From contig NC_134357.1 of the NCBI RefSeq assembly GCF_048569485.1, positions 360,051,427 through 360,115,426 on the forward strand: 64,000 nt of DNA, given 5' to 3'. The notes beneath the pieces were generated by a model. That model had not been told where the DNA came from, made no database searches, and saw nothing but the letters and a program-made list of their open reading frames with translations. This document shows, piece after piece, positions 11,601-22,705 of the stretch. The stretch's first letter is position 1, and each line of letters starts with the position of its first letter. The position numbers and the translations under genes were made by a program. Source of the stretch: Anomaloglossus baeobatrachus. Taxonomy: Eukaryota; Chordata; Amphibia; Anura; Aromobatidae.

Positions 11601-12155
11601 CTAAAAATTTTGAGCGAGGGCCCTATGATGCCCCCTTTGATATTGTAAAGCCACCACCCCTGCAATGCTCCACTTCTACTACCTGGAAGGACGTCGACGT
11701 ACTCACTGTTGTGACCGCCCGCGTGTTCCTCCATCTCCTGCACTGTTCCCCGCTTCCAGCTCCCTGGACTCTTGTCCAAGCACTTAGGGCATGCATCGCA
11801 CATTCTCCACTTCTTAAAGGGGCATTGCGCGTACGCCAGGACTGTCCCAAGCCTATGGCTGGGAGGTACTAGCTATTTAAGCAAACTCCCCTCTAGGGAG
11901 TTGCCTAAGCAATGTCCCTATTTACTGTGTCTTGCACCTGCAAGTGTGTTGACAAGACCCTGTGACCTTGTATTCAACTGAACTTGAACCTATTCTACCT
12001 GAACCCAAACCTATCCTGCCTAAATACGAATCAATCCAGCTTGAACCTGATTCTGTGATGTCTGCACCTGAATCCAAACATGTTCTGTCTACACCTGAAC
12101 CTGAACCTGTTCTGTGTGTACCAGCCATACCATTTGAACCAGTATCCACCCTGCC
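11601..12155. other. Unclassified; possible old LTR or untranslated region
   Basis: Contains a CTTAAAGGGGCATTGCGCGTACGCC and TATTTAAGCAAACTCCC stretch that looks promoter-like, then a degenerate CCTGAACCTGAACC-type short repeat (11,980-12,110). No domain is visible. It is the sequence into which the SINE-like repeat is set. Confidence 0.3.
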
Positions 12156-12380
12156 TATGACAATAATAATTGTATTCATTTATATAGCGCTATTAATTCC
12201 ACAACACTTTATATACATTGGCAACATTGTCCCCATTGGGGCTCACAATCTAGAGTCCCTATCTGTATGTCTTTTGAGTGTGGGATGAAACCGGAGCACT
12301 CGGAGGAAACCCCCACAAACACGGGTAGAACATACAAACTCCTTGCAGATGGTATTCTTGGTGGGATTTGAACCCAGGAC
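12156..12380 (+). mobile_element. SINE-like interspersed repeat, 5' part (split by the large hAT)
   Basis: Runs from TTTATATAGCGCTATTAATTCC through GGGGCTCACAATCTAGA, GGAGGAAACCCCCACAAACA and ACAAACTCCTTGCAGATG to GGGATTTGAACCCAGGAC. The continuation CCCAGCGCTGCAAGACTGCAGTGCTAACC...GAGCCACCGTGC is found 16.6 kb away at 28,970. This is a widespread vertebrate repeat; I am not certain of its class. Confidence 0.7.
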
Positions 12381-12649
12381 TAGAGATGAGCGAACCGGTC
12401 GCGGTTCGGCTCGAGGTTGGTTCGCCGAACGGACCTCCCGTTCGAGTTCGGTTCGTCGAACGTTCGACGAACCGAACTCGAACTGCATAGGAAACAATGG
12501 CAGGCAATCACAAACACAGAAAAACACCTAGAAAACACCCTCAAAGGTGTCCAAAAGGTCACAAACAACTCACAACACATGGGAAAGTGACAAGGACATA
12601 TACTCATGCGAAAACAAAAGAGCTGGACAAGGAAAAAGAGGAGGACACA

Positions 12650-12871
12650 CAGATATATGAGTATATGCAAGGAAACATCGATTCCATTAATGTGCAACTT
12701 GAGCCCTGCTCATTCTTGGCTTCCAATCTTGATAAATTGCCTGAGCTCGCCACGTACGTCTTGGGGATCTTGTCGTGTCCTGCAGCCAGCGTTCTCTCGG
12801 AACCTGTCTTCAGTGCTGCTGTGGGTCTGCTGGCAGATAAGCACACGTGTCTGTCCACTGACAATGTGGAC
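12650..12871 (+). pseudogene. hAT transposase C-terminal dimerisation region, remnant
   Basis: Translated, this stretch gives GNIDSINVQLEPCS...ASNLDKLPEL...ILSCPAASVLSEPVFSAAVG...DKHTCLSTDNVD. That is the hAT C-terminal dimerisation segment and is about 60-65% identical by eye to residues near the end of copy A (19,770-19,985). It follows the left terminus after only ~270 bases, so the whole N-terminal and catalytic part is absent: an internally deleted element. It runs directly into the first unit of the 220-bp array, mirroring the order transposase end then 3' untranslated region in copy A. Confidence 0.75.
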
Positions 12872-15800
12872 ATGGCTCTCAGAGGACTTTTCTTCCCCTG
12901 GGTCAGCCAGGGGACGGGAAAGGCACGCGTATTTTTGAGAGTGCTTCATGCAAAGCATCTTTTTCTTTTTCAAAAGGGAGCTCAACCGATGCCAGTCAAG
13001 TGGGGTGTGTGTGGCCCAGTGAGTGGCAACCAGGGAGACTGTGGTTGGAGTCCCCTCGCTGTGTCTCTAAAAGAACCAAGATGAACAAGTCATGGCTCTC
13101 AGAGGACTTTTCTTCCCCTGGGTCAGCCAGGGGACGGGAAAGGCACGCGTATTTTTGAGAGTGCTTCATGCAAAGCATCTTTTTCTTTTTCAAAAGGGAG
13201 CTCAACCGATGCCAGTCAAGTGGGGTGTGTGTGGCCCAGTGAGTGGAAACGAGGGAGACTGTGGTTGGAGTCCCCTCGCTGTGTCTCTAAAAGAACCAAG
13301 ATGAACAAGTCATGGCTCTCAGAGGACTTTTCTTCCCCTGGGTCAGCCAGGGGACGGGAAAGGCACGCGTATTTTTGAGAGTGCTTCATGCAAAGCATCT
13401 TTTTCTTTTTCAAAAGGGAGCTCAACCGATGCCAGTCAAGTGGGGTGTGTGTGGCCCAGTGAGTGGAAACGAGGGAGACTGTGGTTGGAGTCCCCTCGCT
13501 GTGTCTCTAAAAGAACCAAGATGAACAAGTCATGGCTCTCAGAGGACTTTTCTTCCCCTGGGTCAGCCAGGGGACGGGAAAGGCACGCGTATTTTTGAGA
13601 GTGCTTCATGCAAAGCATCTTTTTCTTTTTCAAAAGGGAGCTCAACCGATGCCAGTCAAGTGGGGTGTGTGTGGCCCAGTGAGTGGAAACGAGGGAGACT
13701 GTGGTTGGAGTCCCCTCGCTGTGTCTCTAAAAGAACCAAGATGAACAAGTCATGGCTCTCAGAGGACTTTTCTTCCCCTGGGTCAGCCAGGGGACGGGAA
13801 AGGCACGCGTATTTTTGAGAGTGCTTCATGCAAAGCATCTTTTTCTTTTTCAAAAGGGAGCTCAACCGATGCCAGTCAAGTGGGGTGTGTGTGGCCCAGT
13901 GAGTGGAAACGAGGGAGACTGTGGTTGGAGTCCCCTCGCTGTGTCTCTAAAAGAACCAAGATGAACAAGTCATGGCTCTCAGAGGACTTTTCTTCCCCTG
14001 GGTCAGCCAGGGGACGGGAAAGGCACGCGTATTTTTGAGAGTGCTTCATGCAAAGCATCTTTTTCTTTTTCAAAAGGGAGCTCAACCGATGCCAGTCAAG
14101 TGGGGTGTGTGTGGCCCAGTGAGTGGCAACGAGGGAGACTGTGGTTGGAGTCCCCTCGCTGTGTCTCTAAAAGAACCAAGATGAACAAGTCATGGCTCTC
14201 AGAGGACTTTTCTTCCCCTGGGTCAGCCAGGGGACGGGAAAGGCACGCGTATTTTTGAGAGTGCTTCATGCAAAGCATCTTTTTCTTTTTCAAAAGGAAG
14301 CTCAACCGATGCCAGTCAAGTGGGGTGTGTGTGGCCCAGTGAGTGGAAACGAGGGAGACTGTGGTTGGAGTCCCCTCGCTGTGTCTCTAAAAGAACCAAG
14401 ATGAACAAGTCATGGCTCTCAGAGGACTTTTCTTCCCCTGGGTCAGCCAGGGGACGGGAAAGGCACGCGTATTTTTGAGAGTGCTTCATGCAAAGCATCT
14501 TTTTCTTTTTCAAAAGGGGGCTCAACCGATGCCAGTCAAGTGGGGTGTGTGTGGCCCAGTTAGTGGCAACGAAGGAGACTGTGGTTGGAGTCCCCTCGCT
14601 GTGTTTCTAAAAGACCCAAAATGAACAAATCATGGCTCTCAGAGGACTTTTCTTCCCCTGGGTCAGCCAGGGGACGGGAAAGGCACGCGTATTTTTGAGA
14701 GTGCTTCATGCAAAGCATCTTTTTCTTTTTCAAAAGGGAGCTCAACCGATGCCAGTCAAGTGGGGTGTGTGTGGCCCAGTGAGTGGAAACGAGGGAGACT
14801 GTGGTTGGAGTCCCCTCGCTGTGTCTCTAAAAGAACCAAGATGAACAAGTCATGGCTCTCAGAGGACTTTTCTTCCCCTGGGTCAGCCAGGGGACGGGAA
14901 AGGCACGCGTATTTTTGAGAGTGCTTCATGCAAAGCATCTTTTTCTTTTTCAAAAGGGAGCTCAACCGATGCCAGTCAAGTGGGGTGTGTGTGGCCCAGT
15001 GAGTGGCAACGAGGGAGACTGTGGTTGGAGTCCCCTCGCTGTGTCTCTAAAAGAACCAAGATGAACAAGTCATGGCTCTCAGAGGACTTTTCTTCCCCTG
15101 GGTCAGCCAGGGGACGGGAAAGGCACGCGTATTTTTGAGAGTGCTTCATGCAAAGCATCTTTTTCTTTTTCAAAAGGGAGCTCAACCGATGCCAGTCAAG
15201 TGGGGTGTGTGTGGCCCAGTGAGTGGCAACGAGGGAGACTGTGGTTGGAGTCCCCTCGCTGTGTCTCTAAAAGAACCAAGATGAACAAGTCATGGCTCTC
15301 AGAGGACTTTTCTTCCCCTGGGTCAGCCAGGGGACGGGAAAGGCACGCGTATTTTTGAGAGTGCTTCATGCAAAGCATCTTTTTCTTTTTCAAAAGGGAG
15401 CTCAACCGATGCCAGTCAAGTGGGGTGTGTGTGGCCCAGTGAGTGGCAACGAAGGAGACTGTGGTTGGAGTCCCCTCGCTGTGTTTCTAAAAGACCCAAA
15501 ATGAACAAATCATGGCTCTCAGAGGACTTTTCTTCCCCTGGGTCAGCCAGGGGACGGGAAAGGCACGCGTATTTTTGAGAGTGCTTCATGCAAAGCATCT
15601 TTTTCTTTTTCAAAAGGGAGCTCAACCGATGCCAGTCAAGTGGGGTGTGTGTGGCCCAGTGAGTTGCAACGAGGGAGACTGTGGTTGGAGTCCCCTCGCT
15701 GTGTCTCTAAAAGAACCAAGATGAACAAGTCATGGCTCTCAGAGGACTTTTCTTCCCCTGGGTCAGCCAGGGGACGGGAAAGGCACGCGTATTTTTGAGA

Positions 15801-16806
15801 GTGCTTCATGCAAAGCATCTTTTTCTTTTTCAAAAGGGAGCTCAACCGATGCCAGTCAAGTGGGGTGTGTGTGGCCCAGTGAGTGGAAACGAGGGAGACT
15901 GTGGTTGGAGTCCCCTCGCTGTGTCTCTAAAAGAACCAAGATGAACAAGTCATGGCTCTCAGAGGACTTTTCTTCCCCTGGGTCAGCCAGGGGACGGGAA
16001 AGGCACGCGTATTTTTGAGAGTGCTTCATGCAAAGCATCTTTTTCTTTTTCAAAAGGGGGCTCAACCGATGCCAGTCAAGTGGGGTGTGTGTGGCCCAGT
16101 TAGTGGAAACGAGGGAGACTGTGGTTGGAGTCCCCTCGCTGTGTCTCTAAAAGAACCAAGATGAACAAGTCATGGCTCTCAGAGGACTTTTCTTCCCCTG
16201 GGTCAGCCAGGGGACGGGAAAGGCACGCGTATTTTTGAGAGTGCTTCATGCAAAGCATCTTTTTCTTTTTCAAAAGGGGGCTCAACCGATGCCAGTCAAG
16301 TGGGGTGTGTGTGGCCCAGTTAGTGGAAACGAGGGAGACTGTGGTTGGAGTCCCCTCGCTGTGTCTCTAAAAGAACCAAGATGAACAAGTCATGGCTCTC
16401 AGAGGACTTTTCTTCCCCTGGGTCAGCCAGGGGACGGGAAAGGCACGCGTATTTTTGAGAGTGCTTCATGAAAAAGCATCTTTTTCTTTTTCAAAAGGGA
16501 GCTCAACCGATGCCAGTCAAGTGGGGTGTGTGTGGCCCAGTGAGTGGCAACCAGGGAGACTGTGGTTGGAGTCCCCTCGCTGTGTCTCTAAAAGAACCAA
16601 GATGAACAAGTCATGGCTCTCAGAGGACTTTTCTTCCCCTGGGTCAGCCAGGGGACGGGAAAGGCACGCGTATTTTTGAGAGTGCTTCATGCAAAGCATC
16701 TTTTTCTTTTTCAAAAGGGAGCTCAACCGATGCCAGTCAAGTGGGGTGTGTGTGGCCCAGTGAGTGGAAACGAGGGAGACTGTGGTTGGAGTCCCCTCGC
16801 TGTGTT
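12872..16806 (+). repeat. 220-bp tandem array, 18 units, from a hAT 3' end
   Basis: Units start at 12872, 13092, 13312 and then every 220 bases to 16392 and 16613; the last is cut short near 16806. They differ at only a few sites each. The unit aligns throughout its length with 19,994-20,225, that is, the MNKSW end of the transposase plus its 3' untranslated region; shared blocks are ATGAACAAGTCATGG, GTGCTT(C/G)ATGCAAA and GGGGTGTGTGTGGCCCA-like. Each unit is open for ~70 codons on both strands, a by-product of the repeat. Units at 14412 and 15292 share the same rare variants, 880 bases (four units) apart. Confidence 0.95.
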
Positions 16807-16836
16807 ATACATGCTTTTAGAAGGGCATGACATGGC

Positions 16837-19800
16837 TTGGAGGTTGACTTTCATAAAATGCAAACTGTTGGCTACCAAAATGCTGCCTTTCCAACAACTG
16901 TGGTTATAGGCAATGAGGAACATACTGATGAAGATGAGACGCAGATACCCGATTGGGATGACAACTTAAATATTCGGTCAGGGCAAGAAGAGGCTCGGTC
17001 TGAGGGGGAGGGGAGTGCAAACACAACAATTGATGATGAAGTTCTAGATCCCACCTACTGTCAACCCCCAGTCAGGCACTCGAGGAGGTCAACAGAGGCG
17101 GTGGAGGAGGATGCAACCGACGACGAAATTACCTTGCGCCTTCCTGGACAGAGTCGGAGCACTGGTAGCACGTCTACAACTGCATCCTCAGCCACCACTC
17201 TGCCTATGAGCATTATTCGGGGTGCATCAACAGGTCGCATGGCCTCTAAGCCTTGCCTAGCCTGTTCCTTTTTTGACATAGAAAAAGATCGCCCAAATCA
17301 TGTGATATGTAAAATTTGTCATGATTCTCTTAGTAGAGGTCAAAACCTCAGCAGTTTGACAACTTCTTCCATGAATCGTCACATGAATAAATATCATAGG
17401 TCCCGGTGGGAAGCTCACTGTGCTGCAATGCGGCCTAGCGGAGCGAACCATCCACCGCCCGCCCCTTCCAGTGCATCCGCGCGCTCTTCATCTTCTAGGA
17501 CTGTGGGGACAGCTGTCACACCTGTTTTTCCACGCAAAACTTCCACCACTGTAACCGCAACAGGCAGTTTGCTTGGTAGGTCGTCAGTTGGTTTGGAAGG
17601 GGAAACAAGTGAGTGTGTACAGCTCTCTCAGACATCGATAGCACCTACGTTGGATGAAGGCAACATCATGTCTCCGCCTGCACTTTCCTCACAAACCTGC
17701 ATTTTTCCAGGGACACCCTACTCAACACCGTCTACACACAGCAGCCAGATCTCTGTCCCTCAGATGTGGTCAAATAAAAGGCCACTTCCTCCGACCCATG
17801 ACAAAGCTAAGAGGTTGACTCTATCCCTCTGTAAGCTGTTGGCTACCGAAATGCTGCCTTTCCGCCTAGTGGACACACAGGATTTTAGAGACCTTATGTC
17901 TGTCGCTGTGCCCCAGTACCAGATGCCTAGTCGCCACTACTTCTCTAAGAAAGGTGTGCCCGCGCTACACCAGCATGTCGCACACAACATCACCGCTTCC
18001 TTGAGAAACTCTGTGTGTGAACGGGTGCATTTCACCACCGATACTTGGACCAGTAAGCATGGACAGGGACGTTACATGTCGCTGACTGGGCACTGGGTAA
18101 CTATGTTGATAGATGGTGAAGGGTCTGCTGCACAAGTCTTGCCGTCCCCACGACTTGTGTGTCAATCCTCTGTCTGTCCAAGTTCCGCCACTGCTTCTGC
18201 ATCCTCCACCTCATCTGGGTCCTCCACCTCCGCCCCAAGCCTGCCTGGTCAGGCCACCAGCGTTCTCACTGCGCAGAAGGAATCACGCACCCCTCATTAC
18301 TATGCTGGCAGCAGAGCGCAACGGCATCAGGCGGTCTTTAGCTTGACATGTCTTGGGAATAAGAGTCACACAGCTGAGGAGTTGTGGTCAGCTCTGCGGT
18401 CCGAGTTTAATAAATGGTTGTCTCCACTCAACCTGCAGCCTGGTAAGGCCGTGTGCGACAATGCTGCAAACCTGGGTGCGGCCCTTCGCCTGGGCAAGGT
18501 GACACACGTGCCTTGTATGGCTCACGTGTTGAACCTTGTTGTCCAGCAATTTTTAACACACTATCCCGGCCTAGATGGCCTTCTGACCAGGGCACGTAAA
18601 CTGTCTGCAGTGCTCACTTCCGCCGTTCAACCGCCGCAGCTGAGCGACTTGCATCGCTCCAGAAGTCTTTCGGCCTGCCGGTTCATCGCCTGAAATGCGA
18701 TGTGGCGACACGCTGGAATTCAACTCTCCACATGTTACAGCGACTGTGGCAGCACCGGCGAGCCCTGGTGCAATACGTCATGATGTATAGCCTGGGCCAA
18801 CGAGATGCAGAAGTGGGGCAGATCACCCTGATGGAGTGATCTCAGATCAAGGACCTATGCACCGTTCTGCACAGTTTCGACATGGCGACGAATATGTTTA
18901 GCGCTGACAATGCCATTATCAGCATGACGATTACAGTCATTTACATGCTGGAGCACACGCTAAACACTATTCGGAGTCAGGGGGTGGGACAACAGGAAGG
19001 GGAGGAACTACAGGAGGATTCATATGCGCAAGACACAACAACATCACCAAGGTCCAGACGTTCATCATCACCAACGCGGCAGGCATGGGACCATGGGGGA
19101 CAGGGATCAACAAGGGCGCATGGTAGCAGGCGAGATGTTGAGGAAGGTGCAGGAGGACATGAAGATATGGAGGACGAACTGTCCATGGACATGGAAGACT
19201 CAGCGGATGAGGGAGACCTTGGTCAAAATTCAGTTGAAAGAGGTTGGGGGGAGATGTCAGAGGAAGAAAGAACGGTTAGCACCTCTATGCCACAAACACA
19301 GCGTGGACTTGGTCCGCATGGCTGCGCAAGACACATGAGTGCCTTCTTGTTGCACTACCTCCAACATGACCCTCGGATTGTCAAAATTAGAAGTGATGAT
19401 GACTACTGGCTTGCCACACTATTAGATCCCCGGGACAAGTCCAAATTTTGTGACATAATTCCACCCATAGAAAGGGACGCACGTATGCTGGAGTATCAGC
19501 ATAAGCTGTTACTCGATCTTAGCTCGGCTTTTACACCAAACAACCGTGCAGGTGAAGGGAGTGATTCTCCCAGTTGTAACTTGACAAACATGGGACGGCA
19601 TCGTCATCTTCAACAGTCTACCCGTACCAGTAGGACCGTATCTGGTGCTGGTAACAGCAATTTTATGGAATATTTTCATAATTTTTTTAGACCCTCCTTT
19701 GCAAGGCCACCAGAGACAACAAGTCTGACACATAGTCAACGGATGGAGAGGATGATACAGGAGTATCTCCAAATGAACATCGATGCAATGACTTTGCAAA

Positions 19801-20054
19801 TGGAGCCTTGCTCCGTTTGGGCTTCAAATCTAGAAAAATTGACAGAGCTCTCCAGTTACGCCTTGGAGATTTTGTCGTGTGCAGCTGCCAGCGTTGTCTC
19901 TGAACGTGTCTTCTTCAGTGCTGCTGGGTGTGTGCTGACAGATAAGCGCACGCGTCTGTCCAGTGACAATGTGGACACACTGACGTTCATCAAAATGAAC
20001 AAGTCATGGATCCAGAAGGAATTTACTACCCCTGTGTCATCCTGGGGAGAGTAA
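16837..20054 (+). pseudogene. hAT transposase with BED zinc finger, copy A (nearly full length, broken)
   Basis: The first open stretch (16837-18693, 618 codons) has an acidic N-terminus, then a BED finger (about residues 135-190; C158-X2-C161 and H182-X4-H187). The catalytic core follows: the RVHFTTDTWTS motif (first acidic residue, ~residue 401), AVCDNAANLGAAL and the CMAHVLNLV motif (~540-565). A one-base frame change near 18,650 puts CDVATRWNST in another frame, and an in-frame TGA at about 18,838 replaces a Trp codon kept in copy B. From 18,882 to 20,054 the frame holds DYWLATLLDPRDKSKF and the C-terminal dimerisation block ending LTFIKMNKSWI. Expected role: cut-and-paste of hAT ends. 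The first ~20 residues look like a misplaced duplicate of an inner segment, so the true start is uncertain. Confidence 0.9.
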
Positions 20055-20235
20055 ATGCTTGTGGATTTGGAATGTGCTTGATGCAAATCAAAACATCCTG
20101 TTTGCAACTAGGGCACAAGTGCTGCCACTGATGGGGTGTCTGTGTGCCCAATGTTGGGAAAAAAGGTAGACTCCGCTTGGAGTAACCCTTGCTTGATGTG
20201 TTTTTTAAAAATGATACAAGATGAACAGATCTGAA
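19994..20235 (+). repeat. Single ancestral unit of the 220-bp repeat
   Basis: From the MNKSW codons of copy A to a second ATGAACAGATCTG at 20,221 the spacing is 227 bases, and the sequence is alignable to the array unit. The near repeat of ATGAACA at both ends suggests how unequal exchange or replication slippage could have started the array. Confidence 0.65.
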
Positions 20236-20237
20236 GG

Positions 20238-22585
20238 CAAGATGAAGGCAACATCATGTCTCCGCCTGCACTTTTCTCACAAACCTGCATTTTTCCAGGG
20301 ACACCCTACTCAACACCGTCTACAGACAGCAGCCAGATCTCTTTCCCTCAGATGTGGTCAAATAAAAGGCCACTTACTGCGACCCATGACAAAGCTAAGT
20401 GGTTGACTCTATCCCTCTGTAAGCTGTTGGCTACCGAAATGCTGCCTTTACGCGTAGTGGACACACAGGATTTTACAGACCTTATGTCTGTCGCTGTGCC
20501 CCAGTACCACATGCCCAATCACCACTGCTTCTCCAAGAAAAGCATGCCCGCGCTACACCAGCATGTCGCACACAACATCACCACTTCCTTGAGAAAATCT
20601 GTGTGCGACAGGGTGCATTTCAACACAGATACTTGGACCAGTAAGCATAGACAGGGTCATTACATGTCACTGACTGGGCACTGGCAAACTATGGTGAGAG
20701 ATGGAGAAGGGTCTGCTGTACAAGTCTTGCCGTCCCCACGAGTTGTTTCAATCCTTGTTCTGTATGTAGAAGTTAATACACTGCTTCTGCCTCTTCAACC
20801 TCGTGTGGGTCCTCTACCTTGGCGCAAACCCTGTGTGGTCAGGCCACCCTTCCTTGCAACTGCGCACAAGGACTACCACACACCTCCTTACTATGCTGGC
20901 AGCAGAGCTCAATGCCATCAGGCGGTCAAAGCTTTACTTTGAAATGTATGGGAAATGTGAGTCACACCGCTATTACAGAGAATAGTAGTCAGGCAGGGTC
21001 AAAACATTAATTGAGGAACAGGAACAGAATGGGACGGCCAGGAAAGAATCAGAAAACAAGCAGAGTTGAAATGCGTATCGGCCAACAAGGTACATAAACA
21101 GCAAGCAGGAAAAGTAGTCAGGTAACAAGCACACAAAATCATAAAACTGAACTGGGGGTAAAATTAACCAGAGGTTCATAGCTATGTCTGGCAGTGGTCT
21201 GCAGACAGGATGGGCATAAAAAAGGGTGTGGTGTCTTCCCATTGGTTGTAGCTGAATGATGGTATTTCATCTGTGAGATACCCACCAGCTACATTCAGCC
21301 AGAGATTCTGCATCTGTCAAGGTAATGCAGCCCAGTGGGTGAGCATAACCTGCGTCCACCTGCGCCGCTGGCATCGACTACTCTCACATCATCAGCACTA
21401 TTCATGAAAGGAACACGTTGTCACCTGGCAACCGGAGTACAAATTGACGGAGCGGACTACGTTGGTGACTTAACAGCCGTGTGCGGCAATGATGCAAACC
21501 TGGCTGCGGGCCATCCTCAGGGCAATGTGACACACGTGCCTTTTAGGGCTCACGTGTTGAACCGAATTCGCCAGCAATTTTTAAAACACCATCACGGCCT
21601 ACATGGCCTTGTGCAGTGGGCACGCTCGCTATGTGCTCACTTCCATCGTGCGCACACAGCAGCTCAACAACTTTCATCACTCCGGAAGTCTTAGGGTCTG
21701 GCAGTTAAACGCCGTAAATGCGATGTTTCGACACGCAGGAATTGGAATCTGCACATGTTGCAGCGTGTGTGGCAGCACCGCAGAGCCCTGCTGAAATACG
21801 GTAAGACATATAGCCTGGGATAACTTGATCCAGAGGTGGTGCAGATCACGCTGCTGGAGTGGTGTCAGATCAAGGACCTATGCACCCTGCTACACAGTTT
21901 TGAAATGTCGACGAAGATGTTTAGCACTGGCAATGTCATTCTCAGCGTGACAATTCTGGTCATCTACATGATGGAGCACACTGTAATTATTATTCTGAGT
22001 CAGGTGTTGGGACAAGAGGAAGGGGAGGAAGTACAGGAGGAGTCATATGCGGAAGGGATAACAAGATCTACGAGGTCCAGATGGTCAGCGGCACCTATGC
22101 GGCATTCATGGTGAGGGAGAGGGATTAACAAGGGCGCATAGTATCAGCAAAAAGTGTTGATGAAAGTGCAGGAGCCCATGAAGAAATGGAGGACGAACTG
22201 GCGATGGGCATGGAAGACTCAGCAGATGAGTGAGAGCTTGCTCACATTTCGGTTGTGCGAGGTTGTGGGTAGAGGGCAGAGGAAGGATGCACGATTCTCA
22301 CCTCTCTGCCACCAACACACCAAGGACTTGGTCCTCCTGGATGCACAAGACACATGAGCGCCTTCTTGCTGCACTACCTACATGACCCTCGGATTGTATG
22401 AATTTGAACTAATCCTGAATACTGGGTTGCCACACTGTTAGATCCCCGGTACAAGACAAAATTTGGCGAACTAATTCCTGCCATAGAAATAGACGCACGT
22501 ATACAGGAGTATCTGCAGAATGTGGTACGCAATCTTAGATCTACTTGTCCACTAAACACCAGTGCTGCACAGAGTGAATCTCAAC
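20238..22585 (+). pseudogene. hAT transposase, copy B (decayed, N-terminally truncated)
   Basis: Begins at GATGAAGGCAACATCATGTC, equivalent to 17,655 in copy A, so the BED finger is absent. It keeps DTWTSKHRQGHYMSLTGHW (~20,625), the VCGNDANLAAG equivalent (~21,480) and MVQITLLEWCQIKDL (~21,836). About 350 bases at 20,970-21,320 have no match in copy A and look like an insertion. Many stops and frame changes; overall similarity to copy A by eye is 75-85%. It is an older or faster-decaying relative rather than a recent duplicate. Confidence 0.8.
20970..21320. other. Unidentified insertion inside transposase copy B
   Basis: Interrupts the alignment to copy A just after GTGAGTCACAC. AC-rich, no coding signal. 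Its style (GGTACATAAACAGCAAGCAGG, CCCATTGGTTG) recalls LTR or untranslated sequence, but I see no clear ends or target duplication. Confidence 0.4.
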
Positions 22586-22705
22586 GCTTTGTCATGGATA
22601 GGAGGAAATGGTCTTTTACTTGTCCACATCGGAGGGACCGAGGGATGGCTGCTGTGCTGAGATGGCGTTGAGTACGGTGTCCCTGCACAGTTGCACTTTT
22701 GGTCA
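22585..22705 (-). pseudogene. Inverted fragment of the hAT transposase gene
   Basis: On the minus strand this encodes a GHRTQRHLSTAAIPRSLRCG-type segment matching the GTPYSTPSTHSSQISVPQMW region of copy A (17,690-17,810). It abuts the decayed end of copy B in opposite orientation, so the composite element includes an inversion or a third, reversed copy. Confidence 0.7.

Noticed and set aside
11962-12288. Pro/Glu-rich open frame (ELEPILPEPKPILP...)
   Set aside because: Comes from a degenerate CCTGAACC short repeat and then runs into the SINE-like element; no domain or splice support.
12360-12380. GGGATTTGAACCCAGGAC looks like a tRNA T-loop or B box
   Set aside because: No acceptor stem, D-arm or A box at tRNA spacing; it is part of the dispersed repeat split by the hAT.
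12872-16806. Thirty-odd conserved 70-codon open frames on both strands (MALRGLFFPWVSQ..., MSSLLKKKKMLCMK...)
   Set aside because: They repeat every 220 bases on both strands as a by-product of the satellite. The unit aligns to untranslated sequence after a transposase stop, and variants do not favour silent changes. Not genes.
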